Below, one piece after another: positions 17,774-27,503 of a stretch of 64,000 nucleotides of DNA. The stretch is from assembly GCA_028287235.1 (NCBI GenBank), contig JAQBQB010000010.1:372001-436000 (forward strand), written 5' to 3'. The translations under genes were made by a program, and so were the position numbers. How positions within the stretch are numbered: the stretch's first letter is position 1; each line of letters opens with the position of its first letter. Under the pieces are notes generated by a model that searched no databases, had not been told where the DNA came from, and saw nothing but the letters and a program-made list of their open reading frames with translations. This DNA comes from Gemmatimonadota bacterium. Its GTDB lineage: Bacteria; Gemmatimonadota; Gemmatimonadetes; Gemmatimonadales; Gemmatimonadaceae.

Positions 17774-17860
17774 ACAGCGGAGAACGCAGAGAATGCGGAG
17801 GAACACTACGGAAAGCAGACTTCTCTTGCGGCCTCTGCGTCCTCCGCGGTCAACGCTGTA
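17774..17860. repeat. Imperfect inverted-repeat element next to folE
   Basis: The 87-base segment begins with TACAGCG and ends with CGCTGTA. Its arms contain related purine-rich text (GGAGAACGCAGAG against the complement of CTCTGCGTCCTCCG), so RNA from either strand would fold into a long hairpin. This composition (cycles of gcggag/gcagag) resembles dispersed intergenic repeats seen in many GC-rich genomes. It abuts the folE stop codon and may serve as the operon terminator. Confidence 0.6.
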
Positions 17861-18471
<611 letters not shown>

Positions 18472-18475
<4 letters not shown>

Positions 18476-19686
18476 AAGGTCTTCAGATATTCGACGAGGT
18501 CGTGTTTTTGTTGCGACGACAGACGGAGCGACAGCGCGCCGTCGTAGTGATCGACGACGGCGGCCAGCGTCGCGGCGCTGCCGTCATGGAAGTACGGCGC
18601 ATGCTGCAACAACCCGCGCAACGGCGTGGTACGATACGCCTTGTCAGCGGTGCGCGCGGCGTAGCGCGGGTCCATGCCCGTCTCCGACGGCGCGTGCAGC
18701 CTGTTGAAATTCACGTCGGTGTAGGTGGTGCCGAGGTGGCACGACGCGCAGTTCGCCGCGCCGTTGAACAGCGCGCGCCCGCGCGCCTCCGCCGCGTCGT
18801 CGACCGTTCCCGCCGGCGGCTTCGGTGTGCCAAGGCTCAACTGGTACTGCCTCAGCGCCGTGAGCTTGGGCGTGACCAGATCGGGCGTCTGCAGGACGTT
18901 TACGCCGATGCGCGGATCGCTGAAGCTTCCCTGCCCGTGCATCTGCGTGACGGCAACGTACGCGTTCCAGTAGGAAATCGATCCCTCGGCGGTGTAGGTG
19001 ACCTTGTCCACGCCGGCGAGCCCGTACGCCGGCGGCAGCACGAGCGGCGTGCTCAGTCCGTCGAGGTTGATGCGGGGGTCGTACTTTCCTGGCCCCCAGC
19101 TGTTGAGGATCGTCTTGAGCGCCGGCGACACCGCCGGCGACAGCGCGACGATCGCGCCGGCATTCATGTCCATGTTCGGCCACCCGTCGAGGCGATGGCC
19201 AATGCCCTTCGCGAACGAGTTGTCGACGGTGGAGTGACAGAGCGCGCAGGTGATGCCGACGCGCGCCAGCGTATCGCGTCCGTTGATCGTTCGCACATCG
19301 CCTTTCAGCCCGACCACGGCATTGAGCTTGAGCAGCGTCACCGTGGTCGCGGGGCTCGCGAGATCCACCGTGCCGGCGGCGATCGCATCGCGCACCGCCC
19401 GCGGAACCGAATCGACGTCGACCTTGAAGCCCACCGAGAGCGCCGCCGCGGGACTCACCGCGCTTTGGATGACCTCGTGCATTCGGAGGGTGTCCGTCCA
19501 ATACTTCTCGTCGCCAAACGTGTCGAAGCGGAAGATGTCCTTTCCCGCGCTGACGAGCGCCGGATCGAGCTGCTCGGGCTTCGGTTGCGTCGGAACGCCG
19601 CTGCCGCAGGAGATCGCGAGACCTCCGGCGGCAGCTGCTCCGACGAGGGCGAACGCGCTACCAAACTTCCGTAGCGGGCGGCGCAC
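18472..19686 (-). CDS. Di-haem cytochrome c peroxidase-like lipoprotein
   Basis: A 404-residue exported protein with two c-type haem motifs, CALCH at 147-151 and CASCH near 315. The N-terminal hydrophobic segment ends in AISC27, a possible lipobox. The second half ([46 protein letters not shown]) matches the MauG/CcpA cytochrome c peroxidase family; the first half is less typical. It probably reduces peroxide or oxidises a substrate in the periplasm. A GTG at 19686 is the start, one base after the DUF4142 stop, and its own stop overlaps folE, so three genes form an operon. Confidence 0.88.
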
Positions 19687-19687
19687 G

Positions 19688-20227
19688 TCAGCTTCCGAGC
19701 TTCGTCTCGAGATTCTGCGCGGCGAGCATGTGCGCCTGGAACGCCGGCGCCACTTTGACGACGAGCGCCTTCACGTCGGCGTTCTGAATCGCCGGCAGCA
19801 GCGTGGTCGTCACCGCGTCGATGACCGCTTTGTGAAACGCGACTTCGTGCTGCAGGAAGGCCTTGTCGAACGCCTTGCCGTCGAGACCGCGCAACTGCGT
19901 CATCGCGGCGGCATGGTCGCGCGCGCCCTGGTCGGGCTTCGGTGCAGTCGGCGTGACGCCGAGCTTCTTCGCCAGATCGCGGCCCTGTTGACGGACGGCC
20001 TTGTGGTCGCGGGCGAGCATCGCGCCAAAGTCGCGGACCTCCTTGGTCGTGCCCTTCTTGGCGGCGAGCTCGCCGGTCTCGATGTCGGCGGTGTTCGCGG
20101 CGTCGAAGATCGCGACGATGGTGGGGTCGTCGAGCGCGGGCGCGGTGCGAGCGCTCGCCTTGGGGACGAATGCGACGGTCGAGATGCTGGCGACCGCAAG
20201 AGCGGCGGCGACGATGGCTTTGCGCAT
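19688..20227 (-). CDS. DUF4142 secreted protein
   Basis: A 179-residue protein with a signal peptide (residues 1-26, cleavage after ASA), then a four-helix ferritin-like bundle of the DUF4142 family: TIVAIFDAANTADIETGELAAKKG, VRDFGAMLARDHKAV, AFLQHEVAFHKAVIDAV. ATG at 20227 has GGAGG six bases upstream. It leads the operon with the di-haem peroxidase and folE and is divergent from the SufR-like gene with a shared control region. The family is often stress-linked but has no firm biochemical role. A second DUF4142 gene lies at 43959-44669. Confidence 0.9.
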   Translation of the reverse strand: MRKAIVAAALAVASISTVAFVPKASARTAPALDDPTIVAIFDAANTADIETGELAAKKGTTKEVRDFGAMLARDHKAVRQQGRDLAKKLGVTPTAPKPDQGARDHAAAMTQLRGLDGKAFDKAFLQHEVAFHKAVIDAVTTTLLPAIQNADVKALVVKVAPAFQAHMLAAQNLETKLGS

Positions 20228-20295
20228 GGAAATTCCTCCAAACGGTGAGTACGGATCCTGTTGTGGTGGTAAGAGATGGGATATTAAGACACAAA

Positions 20296-20347
20296 TGTCA
20301 AGTATTTATTGTGCTTATTTGACAATCGGTCCTCCCGGGCGCATTTT
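20296..20347. promoter_or_regulatory. Divergent control region: palindromic operator and sigma70-like boxes
   Basis: TGTCAAGTA (20296-20304) and TATTTGACA (20316-20324) are inverted repeats matching at 8 of 9 positions, in an AT-rich island unlike the surroundings. Each half contains TTGACA pointing outward. To the right, TTGACA (20319-20324) is followed after 17 bases by CATTTT (20342-20347), placing the start of transcription at about the ATG at 20356. The left-facing -10 is not convincing. Confidence 0.6.
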
Positions 20348-20355
20348 TCGGACAT

Positions 20356-21006
20356 ATGAGCATCGCCTCGCTCGGCGCGCGCTTCCTGGACAGCACCCGC
20401 GGGCAGATGGTTTCCCTGCTCCGCCGCGGCGCGCGCACCGTCGAGGATCTCGCCGGTGCCCTGGGGCTGACCAACAACGCCATCCGCAACCATCTCGCGA
20501 CGCTCGAGCGCGACGGCATCGTGCGGCAGGAGGGAGTCCGGCGCGGACCGGGCGCCGGGAAGCCCGCCGTCGTCTACGAGCTGCACCCCGATGCCGAGCC
20601 GCTCTTCTCGAACGCCTACGCGCCGGTGTTGCGCACCCTCGTCGATGTGCTCGTGGCCGAGCTTCCGCGCGAGCAGGCCGACGCCGTCATGATGCGCGTG
20701 GGACACCAGCTGGCGGCCGGCGCGGGCGGACGCGCGCCGGGCGATCTTGCGGCACGCGTAAAGGCTGCCGCCGCGGTACTGACTTCACTCGGCGGCGACG
20801 TCGAGATCATCGAGGACGAGGGCATGCTTCGCATTCGCGGGTGCGCGTGCCCGCTCGCGGCGACCGTGGCCGACCACCACGAAGTCTGTCGCGCCGTCGA
20901 GACGCTCGTGGGCGACGTGGTCGGGGAGCCCGTGCGGTTGCAGTGCGAGTACGGCGCGAGACCGTGCTGCTGCTTCGCGATCGAGCCGGCGACGTCAGGG
21001 CTGTAG
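20356..21006 (+). CDS. SufR-like winged-helix regulator with cysteine cluster
   Basis: A 216-residue regulator. The N-terminal winged helix (residues 15-75, ARTVEDLAGALGLTNNAIRNHLATLERDGIV) is followed by GPGAGKPAVVYEL and a C-terminal sensor with cysteines at 163, 165, 178, 197, 204, 205 and 206 (GCACPLA, HHEVC, LQCEYGARPCCCF). This is the layout of SufR and related iron-sulfur-cluster sensing repressors. There is no Shine-Dalgarno, and the promoter suggests a leaderless mRNA. No suf genes are in the window; the divergent peroxidase/DUF4142/folE operon and its own gene are the likely targets. Confidence 0.84.
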   Translation: MSIASLGARFLDSTRGQMVSLLRRGARTVEDLAGALGLTNNAIRNHLATLERDGIVRQEGVRRGPGAGKPAVVYELHPDAEPLFSNAYAPVLRTLVDVLVAELPREQADAVMMRVGHQLAAGAGGRAPGDLAARVKAAAAVLTSLGGDVEIIEDEGMLRIRGCACPLAATVADHHEVCRAVETLVGDVVGEPVRLQCEYGARPCCCFAIEPATSGL

Positions 21007-21819
21007 CGACACCGAGACCATCGCTCCACCGCGGCCATCGGGCACGACGGACGTGCCGAGCAGCACGCGATCGAGCTTCGTGCGCTTGTGGCTGTGCGCA
21101 TAGCTCACGACGCGCGAGCCGATCAGCGTGCCGACGAACGCGCCGGCGACGACGTCGCTCGCCCAGTGCTGATTGAGATACATGCGCGTGAGGCCTGGGA
21201 CGGCGGCCGCCGTGTACAACAGCGGCGCGGCGTACCAGCTCGCACTGGGGTTGCGCTCGTGAATCTCACCCACGAGTGCCGCCGCGGCGGCGAACGCGGT
21301 GGCCGAGTGCAGCGATGGGAACGCACGGTTGTCGAAGTGCGTGAAGCCCTTTCCGAAATCGAATTTGTACTGGTCGTTGGGGCTGATGCTCGGACGCTCG
21401 CGGCCGAGCGGGCCGCGGATGATCTGGCTGATCGCGCTCGTCAGCAGCAGCGACTCGGTCGTGTGCGCCGCGACGTCGGCAATCGTTTCGGAATGCGTCA
21501 GGCGTCCGACGCCGTAGCTGAGAATGGCCGCGGCGGTCAGCGTGGTCTCGTTGACGTGCGTGACCTTGTTGGCGAGGTCGTGGCGTGACGTTCCGCCCTG
21601 CACGTTCGACGTCTGCGTGTAGTGCGCGATGCGTTTGTCGAAGATCGACACCACGCCGGTGCCCGCGAGCGCGACGGCCGTGTACGCGAGATCGCGCCGG
21701 GTAAAGAAGGTCTTGGTGGTGTCCTTGTGGGCCTGCTGCGCGGCCAGTGAGGCCGGCGCGGTGCCGCCGGCCGAAAGAATGAGAAGACCGAGAAACGTGA
21801 GTCGACGGTTCATTGCCAT
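20995..21819 (-). CDS. PAP2-family phosphatase (membrane/secreted)
   Basis: A PAP2 phosphatase of about 274 residues with an N-terminal signal segment (LTFLGLLILSAGGTAPASLAAQ). The three phosphatase motifs are present: RGPLGRERP, FPSLHSATAF (PSLH in place of the common PSGH) and TRMYLNQHWASDVVAG with the catalytic His and Asp. It should cleave lipid or diphosphate phosphate esters on the outer side of the membrane. Start uncertain: ATG 21819, ATG 21813 or GTG 21840. Its 3' end overlaps the end of the regulator gene by 12 bases in convergent orientation. A related PAP2 gene is divergent at 21977. Confidence 0.85.
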   Translation of the reverse strand: MAMNRRLTFLGLLILSAGGTAPASLAAQQAHKDTTKTFFTRRDLAYTAVALAGTGVVSIFDKRIAHYTQTSNVQGGTSRHDLANKVTHVNETTLTAAAILSYGVGRLTHSETIADVAAHTTESLLLTSAISQIIRGPLGRERPSISPNDQYKFDFGKGFTHFDNRAFPSLHSATAFAAAAALVGEIHERNPSASWYAAPLLYTAAAVPGLTRMYLNQHWASDVVAGAFVGTLIGSRVVSYAHSHKRTKLDRVLLGTSVVPDGRGGAMVSVSLQP

Positions 21820-21976
21820 GATCTGTTCGAGAGTGGTCACGATGTTGAGCCGTCCGTAGCGGGAAACGTACCGGTGGATGGCGCAGCGCCGACCAAAGCA
21901 AGAAGCGAGCGAGCTCCGCTGTTCGTCGCGCCCGCTTTGTCAGGTTGGCGTCATCTGCTCCGGCTATGTTGTCCCG

Positions 21977-22855
21977 ATGCGACAGGTCAAACGCTTCAGC
22001 AGACTCTCACGCAACGCGATCCGCGCGCTGTGTCATTCCTCGGCGCTGCTGCTCGCCGCGACGTACGCGGCACGAGCGCAAACGCCGGAGCGCCCGAGGA
22101 TGTCGCCCGCCGATTCGGCGTACGCGGCACGACCTTTGTTCGGCGTGCGCGACGCGGTGATCGCCGCCAGCTTCGTGGGCGGAACGATCATCCTCTTTCC
22201 ATTCGACAAGCGAATGGCGCACTATCTCGAGGACGAGGAGACCCAGGCCAACAAGTTCTTCGGCAAAGCGGCGACGGGGTTCGAGGTCATTGCCAGCCCG
22301 GGCGCCTACATCATTGGCGGGGGCATGTACATCATCGGCCGCGTCGGCAACTACGGCCGGCTGCAGGATCTCGGATTGCACGGCACCGAGGCGGTGCTCG
22401 TCGGCGATGCGGTCGCTGGGTTGATCAAGGGACTGGCCGGCCGCGCGCGGCCGTACGTGAGCCTCGACACGAACCCGCGCGACTTCAAGTTCGGGCACGG
22501 ATTCACGACGACCGACAGGCAGTCATTTCCGTCGGGACATACGACCACGGCGTTCGCCGCCGCGGCCGCGGTGACCTCCGAAACCGGGCGGTGGTGGCCC
22601 GGCTCGACGAAGTACATCGGACCGTTGATGTACGGCGGCGCGACGATGGTCGGACTCTCGCGCATGTACCACAACAAGCATTGGGCGAGCGACGTGGCGC
22701 TCGGCGCCGCGATCGGCACCTTCGCCGGTCAGAAAGTGGCGCAGTACAACCACTCGCATCCCGACAACTGGATCGACCGGATGCTCCTGCACGTGTCGCT
22801 GGCGCCAAATGGGAATGGTGGCGCGGCGGTTGGGTATTCGATGGGGTTGCCGTAA
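21977..22855 (+). CDS. PAP2-family phosphatase
   Basis: A 292-residue paralogue of the preceding PAP2 protein, divergently oriented. A signal peptide (residues about 1-30, ending near ARAQ) precedes the phosphatase region with KGLAGRARPYV, FPSGHTTTAFA and SRMYHNKHWASDVALG. This copy keeps the canonical PSGH. Longer in-frame extension upstream to 21878 gives no signal sequence, so ATG 21977 is preferred. The pair probably arose by duplication; they share LDRVLLG/IDRMLLH and C-terminal VPDGRGGAMV/APNGNGGAAV blocks, which suggests both end in an outer-membrane-like strand. Confidence 0.86.
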   Translation: MRQVKRFSRLSRNAIRALCHSSALLLAATYAARAQTPERPRMSPADSAYAARPLFGVRDAVIAASFVGGTIILFPFDKRMAHYLEDEETQANKFFGKAATGFEVIASPGAYIIGGGMYIIGRVGNYGRLQDLGLHGTEAVLVGDAVAGLIKGLAGRARPYVSLDTNPRDFKFGHGFTTTDRQSFPSGHTTTAFAAAAAVTSETGRWWPGSTKYIGPLMYGGATMVGLSRMYHNKHWASDVALGAAIGTFAGQKVAQYNHSHPDNWIDRMLLHVSLAPNGNGGAAVGYSMGLP

Positions 22856-22859
22856 GCGA

Positions 22860-24827
22860 TCAGGGAATCACCGCCTTTCCCTTCACCAACGTCATCGTCA
22901 ACGTCGACGGATACTGCGTCGAGTGGTGGATGGACTGGTGCGCCACGACGGGCTTGTCCTCGTCGTAGTTGTTGCCGCCGGTGTTCAGGTTGCGGTCGAA
23001 GCGCGGGAAGTTGCTGCTCGACACTTCGATGCGCAGGCGGTGGCCCGGCGCGAAGTAGTTGCTCGTGTTGAGCGGCTGCAGCGCAACCTTGTAGACCTTC
23101 CCCGGCTCCATCCAGACCAGCGGCTTGTCGTATCCGTCGCGATAGCGCATGCGCTGGATCGACTCGTCGAGGTTGTAGGCGCGGCCGTCGGGATAGACGT
23201 CGATCACCTTCACGGTGAAGTCGGTGTCCTTGGCGTCCGATGAGACATACAACGTGGGAGTGATCGGCCCGCTGAACTCCATCCCTTCCTTGAACGGGTC
23301 GGACGTGAAGACGAGGATGTCCGGCCGCTCTTCCATCTTGCGCTGGTCGAGAGAGCCCGGCACCACCGCGTTGCCCTGGCAGCACACGTTGCCGCCGTAC
23401 GACGTGACCGGATGCAGCGGGTCGTAGGTGTAGTGATCGGGTTTGTCCGCGGCCGGCGCCTTCGTCGTCAGCACGCCGTCGCCGTTGAGCGTGTTGGCGC
23501 TGCCGCCGCTCGACAGGTAGAACGTCATGGGCTGCGCGTCGCGCGGGGGCCATGTGTCGGACGTCTGCCACTTGTTGAGACCCATCGTGTAGTAGCGCAC
23601 CTTCGGCAGCGTATCCATCACGGCGCTCTTCTCGCCTTTGAGGAACATGTCGAAGAAGTCGTACGTCAGATCGGCGTAGTTGAGCCGGGCGTCGCCCATG
23701 TCGCGTTCGCCGACGATCGTATGCTCGGCCGCGCGCGTGTACGAGCAGTGACCCACGGGGGCGATGACCGCCCACTGGTGATTGGCGCCGGCGCCCTTCG
23801 CGGTGTTCCGCACGTGGTTGAACATCGCGAGGTTCGGTCCAACCGACACGTCGTACCACGACATGAACCAGAGGCCCGGGATGTTGATGGGCATGTTGTC
23901 GTGCCACAGGCCGCCCTTGTACCACGCCGGATCGTTGGGCGCGCGCTTGATCATCGCGCCGCCGGTGGGCACGGGCATCGAATCGGCGAAGATGCCGTGC
24001 GGGCCATCCACCGCCTTCATGATGTCCTGCTCGGGCAGGTGATAGAACGCCTTCGACCAGTCGACCGGCGGTGCGTGCTGCGCGAGGTCGAACGATTTCG
24101 ACGCGCGAATGAGATCTTCCTGTGACGCATTCGCCGGCATCATCGGCCGCACCTGATTCTGCTCGCCCATGAGCCAGTCGATGAACAGCATCTGCACGGC
24201 GCCGCCCCGATACCAGTTGCCCTGTTCGTAGTAGCCGCCCACGCGGCCAACGCCAGCGCCGAAGCCCTGTACGTTCATCGCCGCGTAACCCGGATTGCCG
24301 AGCGAAGCGACGCCGCCCTGCCATTCGGCGGTGGACGAGCACCCGGTCGTGCCGACTTTGCCGTTCGACCAATTCTGCTTCGTCATCCACGTCACCTCGT
24401 CGTCGCCATCGGAGAGCGGCGCGCCGAGGATGTCGTAGTTGCCGCCGGCGAAGAAGTGCCCGCGCTCCTGCATGTCGATGTAGGCGTACCCGCGCTTCAC
24501 GGCCGTGAGCGCAGCCGTCATGTCGCGCGGCACGCCGTTGGCCACGTCCCAAAAATTGAAGTTGTAGGGCGTGCGCACCCAAATCACGGGATACTTCTTC
24601 GACGTGTCCTTGGGCCGATAGACGTCGGCGGGAATTCTGACGCCGTCGCGCATCGTGAGCATGACCTTGCGATCGACGACGGCCAGCGATTGCAGCTCGT
24701 TCTCGACGTCCCAGCGCTTGGCTTTGGCGCTGTCGGACATTTGCCCACCGCGCTGTGCGGCGGCGCTGGAGCTAATGCCGCAGACGAGCGCGGCGGCGAG
24801 TGCGAAGTGATGGAAAGGCCTGCGCAT
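22860..24827 (-). CDS. CocE/NonD-type secreted hydrolase (X-Pro peptidase/acyl esterase)
   Basis: A 655-residue secreted serine hydrolase. Signal peptide at residues 1-24 (ends SSAAAQ). The alpha/beta-hydrolase part contains [18 protein letters not shown] and the nucleophile elbow [12 protein letters not shown], the variant found in one CocE subgroup; the catalytic His is in PVGHCSYT. The C-terminal jelly-roll of X-Pro dipeptidyl peptidases follows ([48 protein letters not shown]). Substrate, peptide or ester, is unknown. One of three such genes in the window; most similar at the C-terminus to the one at 50726-52840. Confidence 0.9.
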   Translation of the reverse strand: MRRPFHHFALAAALVCGISSSAAAQRGGQMSDSAKAKRWDVENELQSLAVVDRKVMLTMRDGVRIPADVYRPKDTSKKYPVIWVRTPYNFNFWDVANGVPRDMTAALTAVKRGYAYIDMQERGHFFAGGNYDILGAPLSDGDDEVTWMTKQNWSNGKVGTTGCSSTAEWQGGVASLGNPGYAAMNVQGFGAGVGRVGGYYEQGNWYRGGAVQMLFIDWLMGEQNQVRPMMPANASQEDLIRASKSFDLAQHAPPVDWSKAFYHLPEQDIMKAVDGPHGIFADSMPVPTGGAMIKRAPNDPAWYKGGLWHDNMPINIPGLWFMSWYDVSVGPNLAMFNHVRNTAKGAGANHQWAVIAPVGHCSYTRAAEHTIVGERDMGDARLNYADLTYDFFDMFLKGEKSAVMDTLPKVRYYTMGLNKWQTSDTWPPRDAQPMTFYLSSGGSANTLNGDGVLTTKAPAADKPDHYTYDPLHPVTSYGGNVCCQGNAVVPGSLDQRKMEERPDILVFTSDPFKEGMEFSGPITPTLYVSSDAKDTDFTVKVIDVYPDGRAYNLDESIQRMRYRDGYDKPLVWMEPGKVYKVALQPLNTSNYFAPGHRLRIEVSSSNFPRFDRNLNTGGNNYDEDKPVVAHQSIHHSTQYPSTLTMTLVKGKAVIP

Positions 24828-24921
24828 GGGCGCTCCGTGGTTGCGCGACAGGGCAAAAGTACTTCTCGGTGTGACTGGCGGCGAGCGTTCGATTTACGAT
24901 CGGGCTAAGTTTTCCGTACAC

Positions 24922-25650
24922 ATGAATCCAACTTCGCGGATCGGCATCGTCGGGGCTGGCCGGCTTGGCAGCGCCCTCGCGGGGGCGTTGCGGGCGGCGG
25001 GGCTCGACGTCTCCGGCCCTTTGGGCCGAGGCGCGGACGGCGCGGACTGCGACGTCGTGCTGCTGTGCGTGCCCGACGCTGAGATCGCGGTTGCGGCGCG
25101 CGCCATTCGTGCCGGTCCATTGGTCGGGCACACGTCAGGCGCGACGTCGCTCGCGCCGTTGGCGCCGCACGAGGCGTTTTCTCTGCATCCGCTGGTGAGC
25201 GTCACAACGAGCGGCGCGAGCTTCGTGGGGGCCGGGTGTGCGGTGGCCGGAAGCACGGAGCGCGCGCGCACGGTCGCAACGCGGTTGGCGCTGGCCGTCG
25301 GAATGCGCCCGTTCGCCGTCGCCGACGTGGATCGGCCGCTCTATCACGCTTCCGCGTCGATGGCGTCGAACTACTTGGTGACGCTCGAAGGCGCGGCCGA
25401 GCGGTTGGCCGCCGCAGCCGGCGTCGATCGCGAGCACCTCGTACCACTCGTTCGCTCCGCCGTGGAGCATTGGGCGCGCGCAGGCGCGGCCGACGCGCTC
25501 ACGGGCCCGATCGCGCGCGGCGACGACGAGACGGTGGCGCGCCAACGCCAGGCGATCGACGCTCGCGCACCCGATCTGCTCCCGATGTGGGATGCGCTCA
25601 CGGGCGCGACGCGCGAGCTCGCGCGATCACGAACCATCAAGGCACAATGA
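24922..25650 (+). CDS. DUF2520 Rossmann-fold NADP-dependent reductase-like protein
   Basis: A 242-residue protein with an N-terminal Rossmann domain (SRIGIVGAGRLGSALAGALRAAG) and a C-terminal helical DUF2520 domain (LYHASASMASNYLVTLEGAAERL), the fold of 6-phosphogluconate dehydrogenase-like and ketopantoate reductase-like enzymes. ATG at 24922 fits the family start. The stop overlaps the panC start (ATGA). DUF2520 genes are often found beside panC and panB; since no panE is seen here, it could carry out the ketopantoate reduction step, but that is inference. Confidence 0.85.
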   Translation: MNPTSRIGIVGAGRLGSALAGALRAAGLDVSGPLGRGADGADCDVVLLCVPDAEIAVAARAIRAGPLVGHTSGATSLAPLAPHEAFSLHPLVSVTTSGASFVGAGCAVAGSTERARTVATRLALAVGMRPFAVADVDRPLYHASASMASNYLVTLEGAAERLAAAAGVDREHLVPLVRSAVEHWARAGAADALTGPIARGDDETVARQRQAIDARAPDLLPMWDALTGATRELARSRTIKAQ

Positions 25651-26495
25651 ACATCGTTCGCACCATCGCCGATGTCCGTACCGCGCTCGAGCCGCATCGG
25701 CGCGCCGGCAGGACGATCGGCTTCGTTCCCACGATGGGGTACTTCCACGCCGGACACGCATCGCTCATGCGGCGCGCGCGCGAGACGTCCGACGTCGTCG
25801 TTGTTTCGCTCTTCGTGAACCCCACGCAGTTCAACGATCCGTCGGATCTCACGGCGTACCCGCGCGACGAGGAGCGCGACGCCGCGCTCGCGTCGACGGA
25901 GGGTGTGGACATCCTGTTCGCCCCGGCCGCGACCGACGTGTATCCGCCCGGTTTCGCCACGACGGTGGTTGTGACGCGCGTGACGGAGCAAATGGAAGGC
26001 GCGACGCGCGGCGTGTCGCACTTCGTGGGCGTGGCGACCGTCGTCGCCAAGCTGTTCAACATGGTGCAGCCGACCACCGCGTTCTTCGGGCAGAAAGACG
26101 CGCAGCAGGCGCTCGTCGTTCGCCGCATGACGCGCGACCTCGACATCCCGGTGCGCATCGAAGTCTGTCCGACGGTGCGCGAGCCCGACGGATTGGCGAT
26201 GTCCAGCCGAAACGTTCGTCTGAGCGCGGCGGCGCGAGACCAGGCGCTGGCGCTCAGCGCCGCCCTGTCGTCCGCGGAGCGCGCGGTGGCGGCGGGGGTG
26301 CGCGACGCGAGGGTATTGCTCGACTCCGCGCGAGCCGTCATGCGCGGCCGGGGCGTGGAGCCGGAGTATCTCGAGATCGTGTCGGCCGACACGCTCGCCG
26401 CGGTCGATCGGATCGCGGGTGAGGCGCTGATGGCCGTCGCGGCGCACGTCGGCGGCGTGCGGCTCATCGACAACGTCATGCTGCGCGCCGGATGA
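25647..26495 (+). CDS. panC: Pantothenate synthetase (pantoate-beta-alanine ligase)
   Basis: A 282-residue ligase joining pantoate and beta-alanine with ATP. The HIGH-like motif is FVPTMGYFHAGHASL (H34, H37); the usual GALH is changed to GYFH. Other marks are VSLFVNPTQFN, FNMVQPTTAFFGQKDAQQ and the KMSKS-like MSSRNVRLS. Start by the four-base overlap with the DUF2520 gene; the stop overlaps panB in the same way. It sits in the pantothenate/CoA pathway in the cytoplasm. Confidence 0.96.
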   Translation: MNIVRTIADVRTALEPHRRAGRTIGFVPTMGYFHAGHASLMRRARETSDVVVVSLFVNPTQFNDPSDLTAYPRDEERDAALASTEGVDILFAPAATDVYPPGFATTVVVTRVTEQMEGATRGVSHFVGVATVVAKLFNMVQPTTAFFGQKDAQQALVVRRMTRDLDIPVRIEVCPTVREPDGLAMSSRNVRLSAAARDQALALSAALSSAERAVAAGVRDARVLLDSARAVMRGRGVEPEYLEIVSADTLAAVDRIAGEALMAVAAHVGGVRLIDNVMLRAG

Positions 26496-27331
26496 GGCGA
26501 ACCACTACCGGCGATCTCCGCGAGCTCAAGACGCGTGGCGTGCCGATCGTCATGGTCACCGCGTACGACTTCAACTCCGCGTCGGTGGCGGAGGCCGCGG
26601 GCGTCGACGTGGTGCTCGTCGGCGACTCGGCCGCGATGACGATGCTGGGCTACGCGTCGACGCGGCTGGTGTCGCTCGACGAGATGCTCATGCTCACGCG
26701 CGCCGTGCGGCGCGGGCTCACGCATCCGCTGCTCGTCGGCGACCTGCCGTTCGGCAGCTACGAGCAGAGCGACGACCAGGCCATGGAGACGGCGGCACGG
26801 TTCGTCGACGCGGGCTGCGACGCGGTCAAGCTCGAGGGGGGGAGCGACGCGATGGTCGACCGCGTTCGCGCGTTGATCGCCGCCGGCATTCCGGTGATGG
26901 GCCACGTGGGGCTCACGCCGCAGAGCACGGGAGAAGGCGAGGGCTTTCACGTGCACGGCCGGACGGCCGACGACGCGCTTCAAATTCTTCGCGAAGCGAC
27001 GGCGCTCGAGGGCGCGGGCTGCTTCGCCGTGGTCTTCGAGGCGATTCCCGCGCCGGTCACGGCGCTGCTGGTGCCACGCCTCGACGTCCCGATCATCGGC
27101 ATCGGCGCCGGCGGGGCGACGGATGGACAGGTGCTCGTGTTCGACGATCTCGTCGGACTGTTTGCCGGCCGCGCGCCCAAGTTCGTGAAGCGATTCGCCG
27201 AGGTGCGTGCCGAGATGCTGTCGGCGGTCGAGCGGTACGCCGGCGAAGTGCGCACGGGGAGCTTTCCCGACGTCGCGCATGGGTATGGGTTGGATGCAGC
27301 GGAGCTGGACCGGTTGCGAACGCTGCTGTGA
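26492..27331 (+). CDS. panB: 3-methyl-2-oxobutanoate hydroxymethyltransferase
   Basis: A 279-residue TIM-barrel enzyme making ketopantoate from alpha-ketoisovalerate and methylenetetrahydrofolate. Visible family features: IVMVTAYDFNSASVAEAAGVDVVLVGDS, LPFGSYEQS, DAVKLEGG, GHVGLTPQS, VFEAIPAPV and the C-terminal DLVGLFAGRAPKFVKRF. ATG overlaps panC by four bases. Last gene of the three-gene pantothenate operon; a dispersed inverted repeat 15 bases downstream can act as terminator. Confidence 0.97.
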   Translation: MRRTTTGDLRELKTRGVPIVMVTAYDFNSASVAEAAGVDVVLVGDSAAMTMLGYASTRLVSLDEMLMLTRAVRRGLTHPLLVGDLPFGSYEQSDDQAMETAARFVDAGCDAVKLEGGSDAMVDRVRALIAAGIPVMGHVGLTPQSTGEGEGFHVHGRTADDALQILREATALEGAGCFAVVFEAIPAPVTALLVPRLDVPIIGIGAGGATDGQVLVFDDLVGLFAGRAPKFVKRFAEVRAEMLSAVERYAGEVRTGSFPDVAHGYGLDAAELDRLRTLL

Positions 27332-27345
27332 GCCTGAGCCGCTCT

Positions 27346-27419
27346 TGTCATCCTGAGCGAAGCGAAGGATCTCTCCGCCCGGAAAGAGATCCTTCGTCGC
27401 TGCGCTCCTCAGGATGACA
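27346..27419. repeat. Dispersed TGTCATCCTGAG inverted repeat
   Basis: The terminal arms TGTCATCCTGAG and CTCAGGATGACA are perfect complements, with inner complementary GAAGGATCTCT and AGAGATCCTTC. This is the well-known intergenic repeat that reads 'cctgagcgaagcgaaggatct' in many bacterial genomes. It folds into a long hairpin downstream of panB and may end transcription. Confidence 0.85.
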
Positions 27420-27503
27420 GTAGGAGACAGCAGGAAACAGCGGGCTGACCGGTGATTGCGCCGCGCCCTCGCGGATTGTCTCGTCGGGCGTAGGTTCTCC
27501 CGA

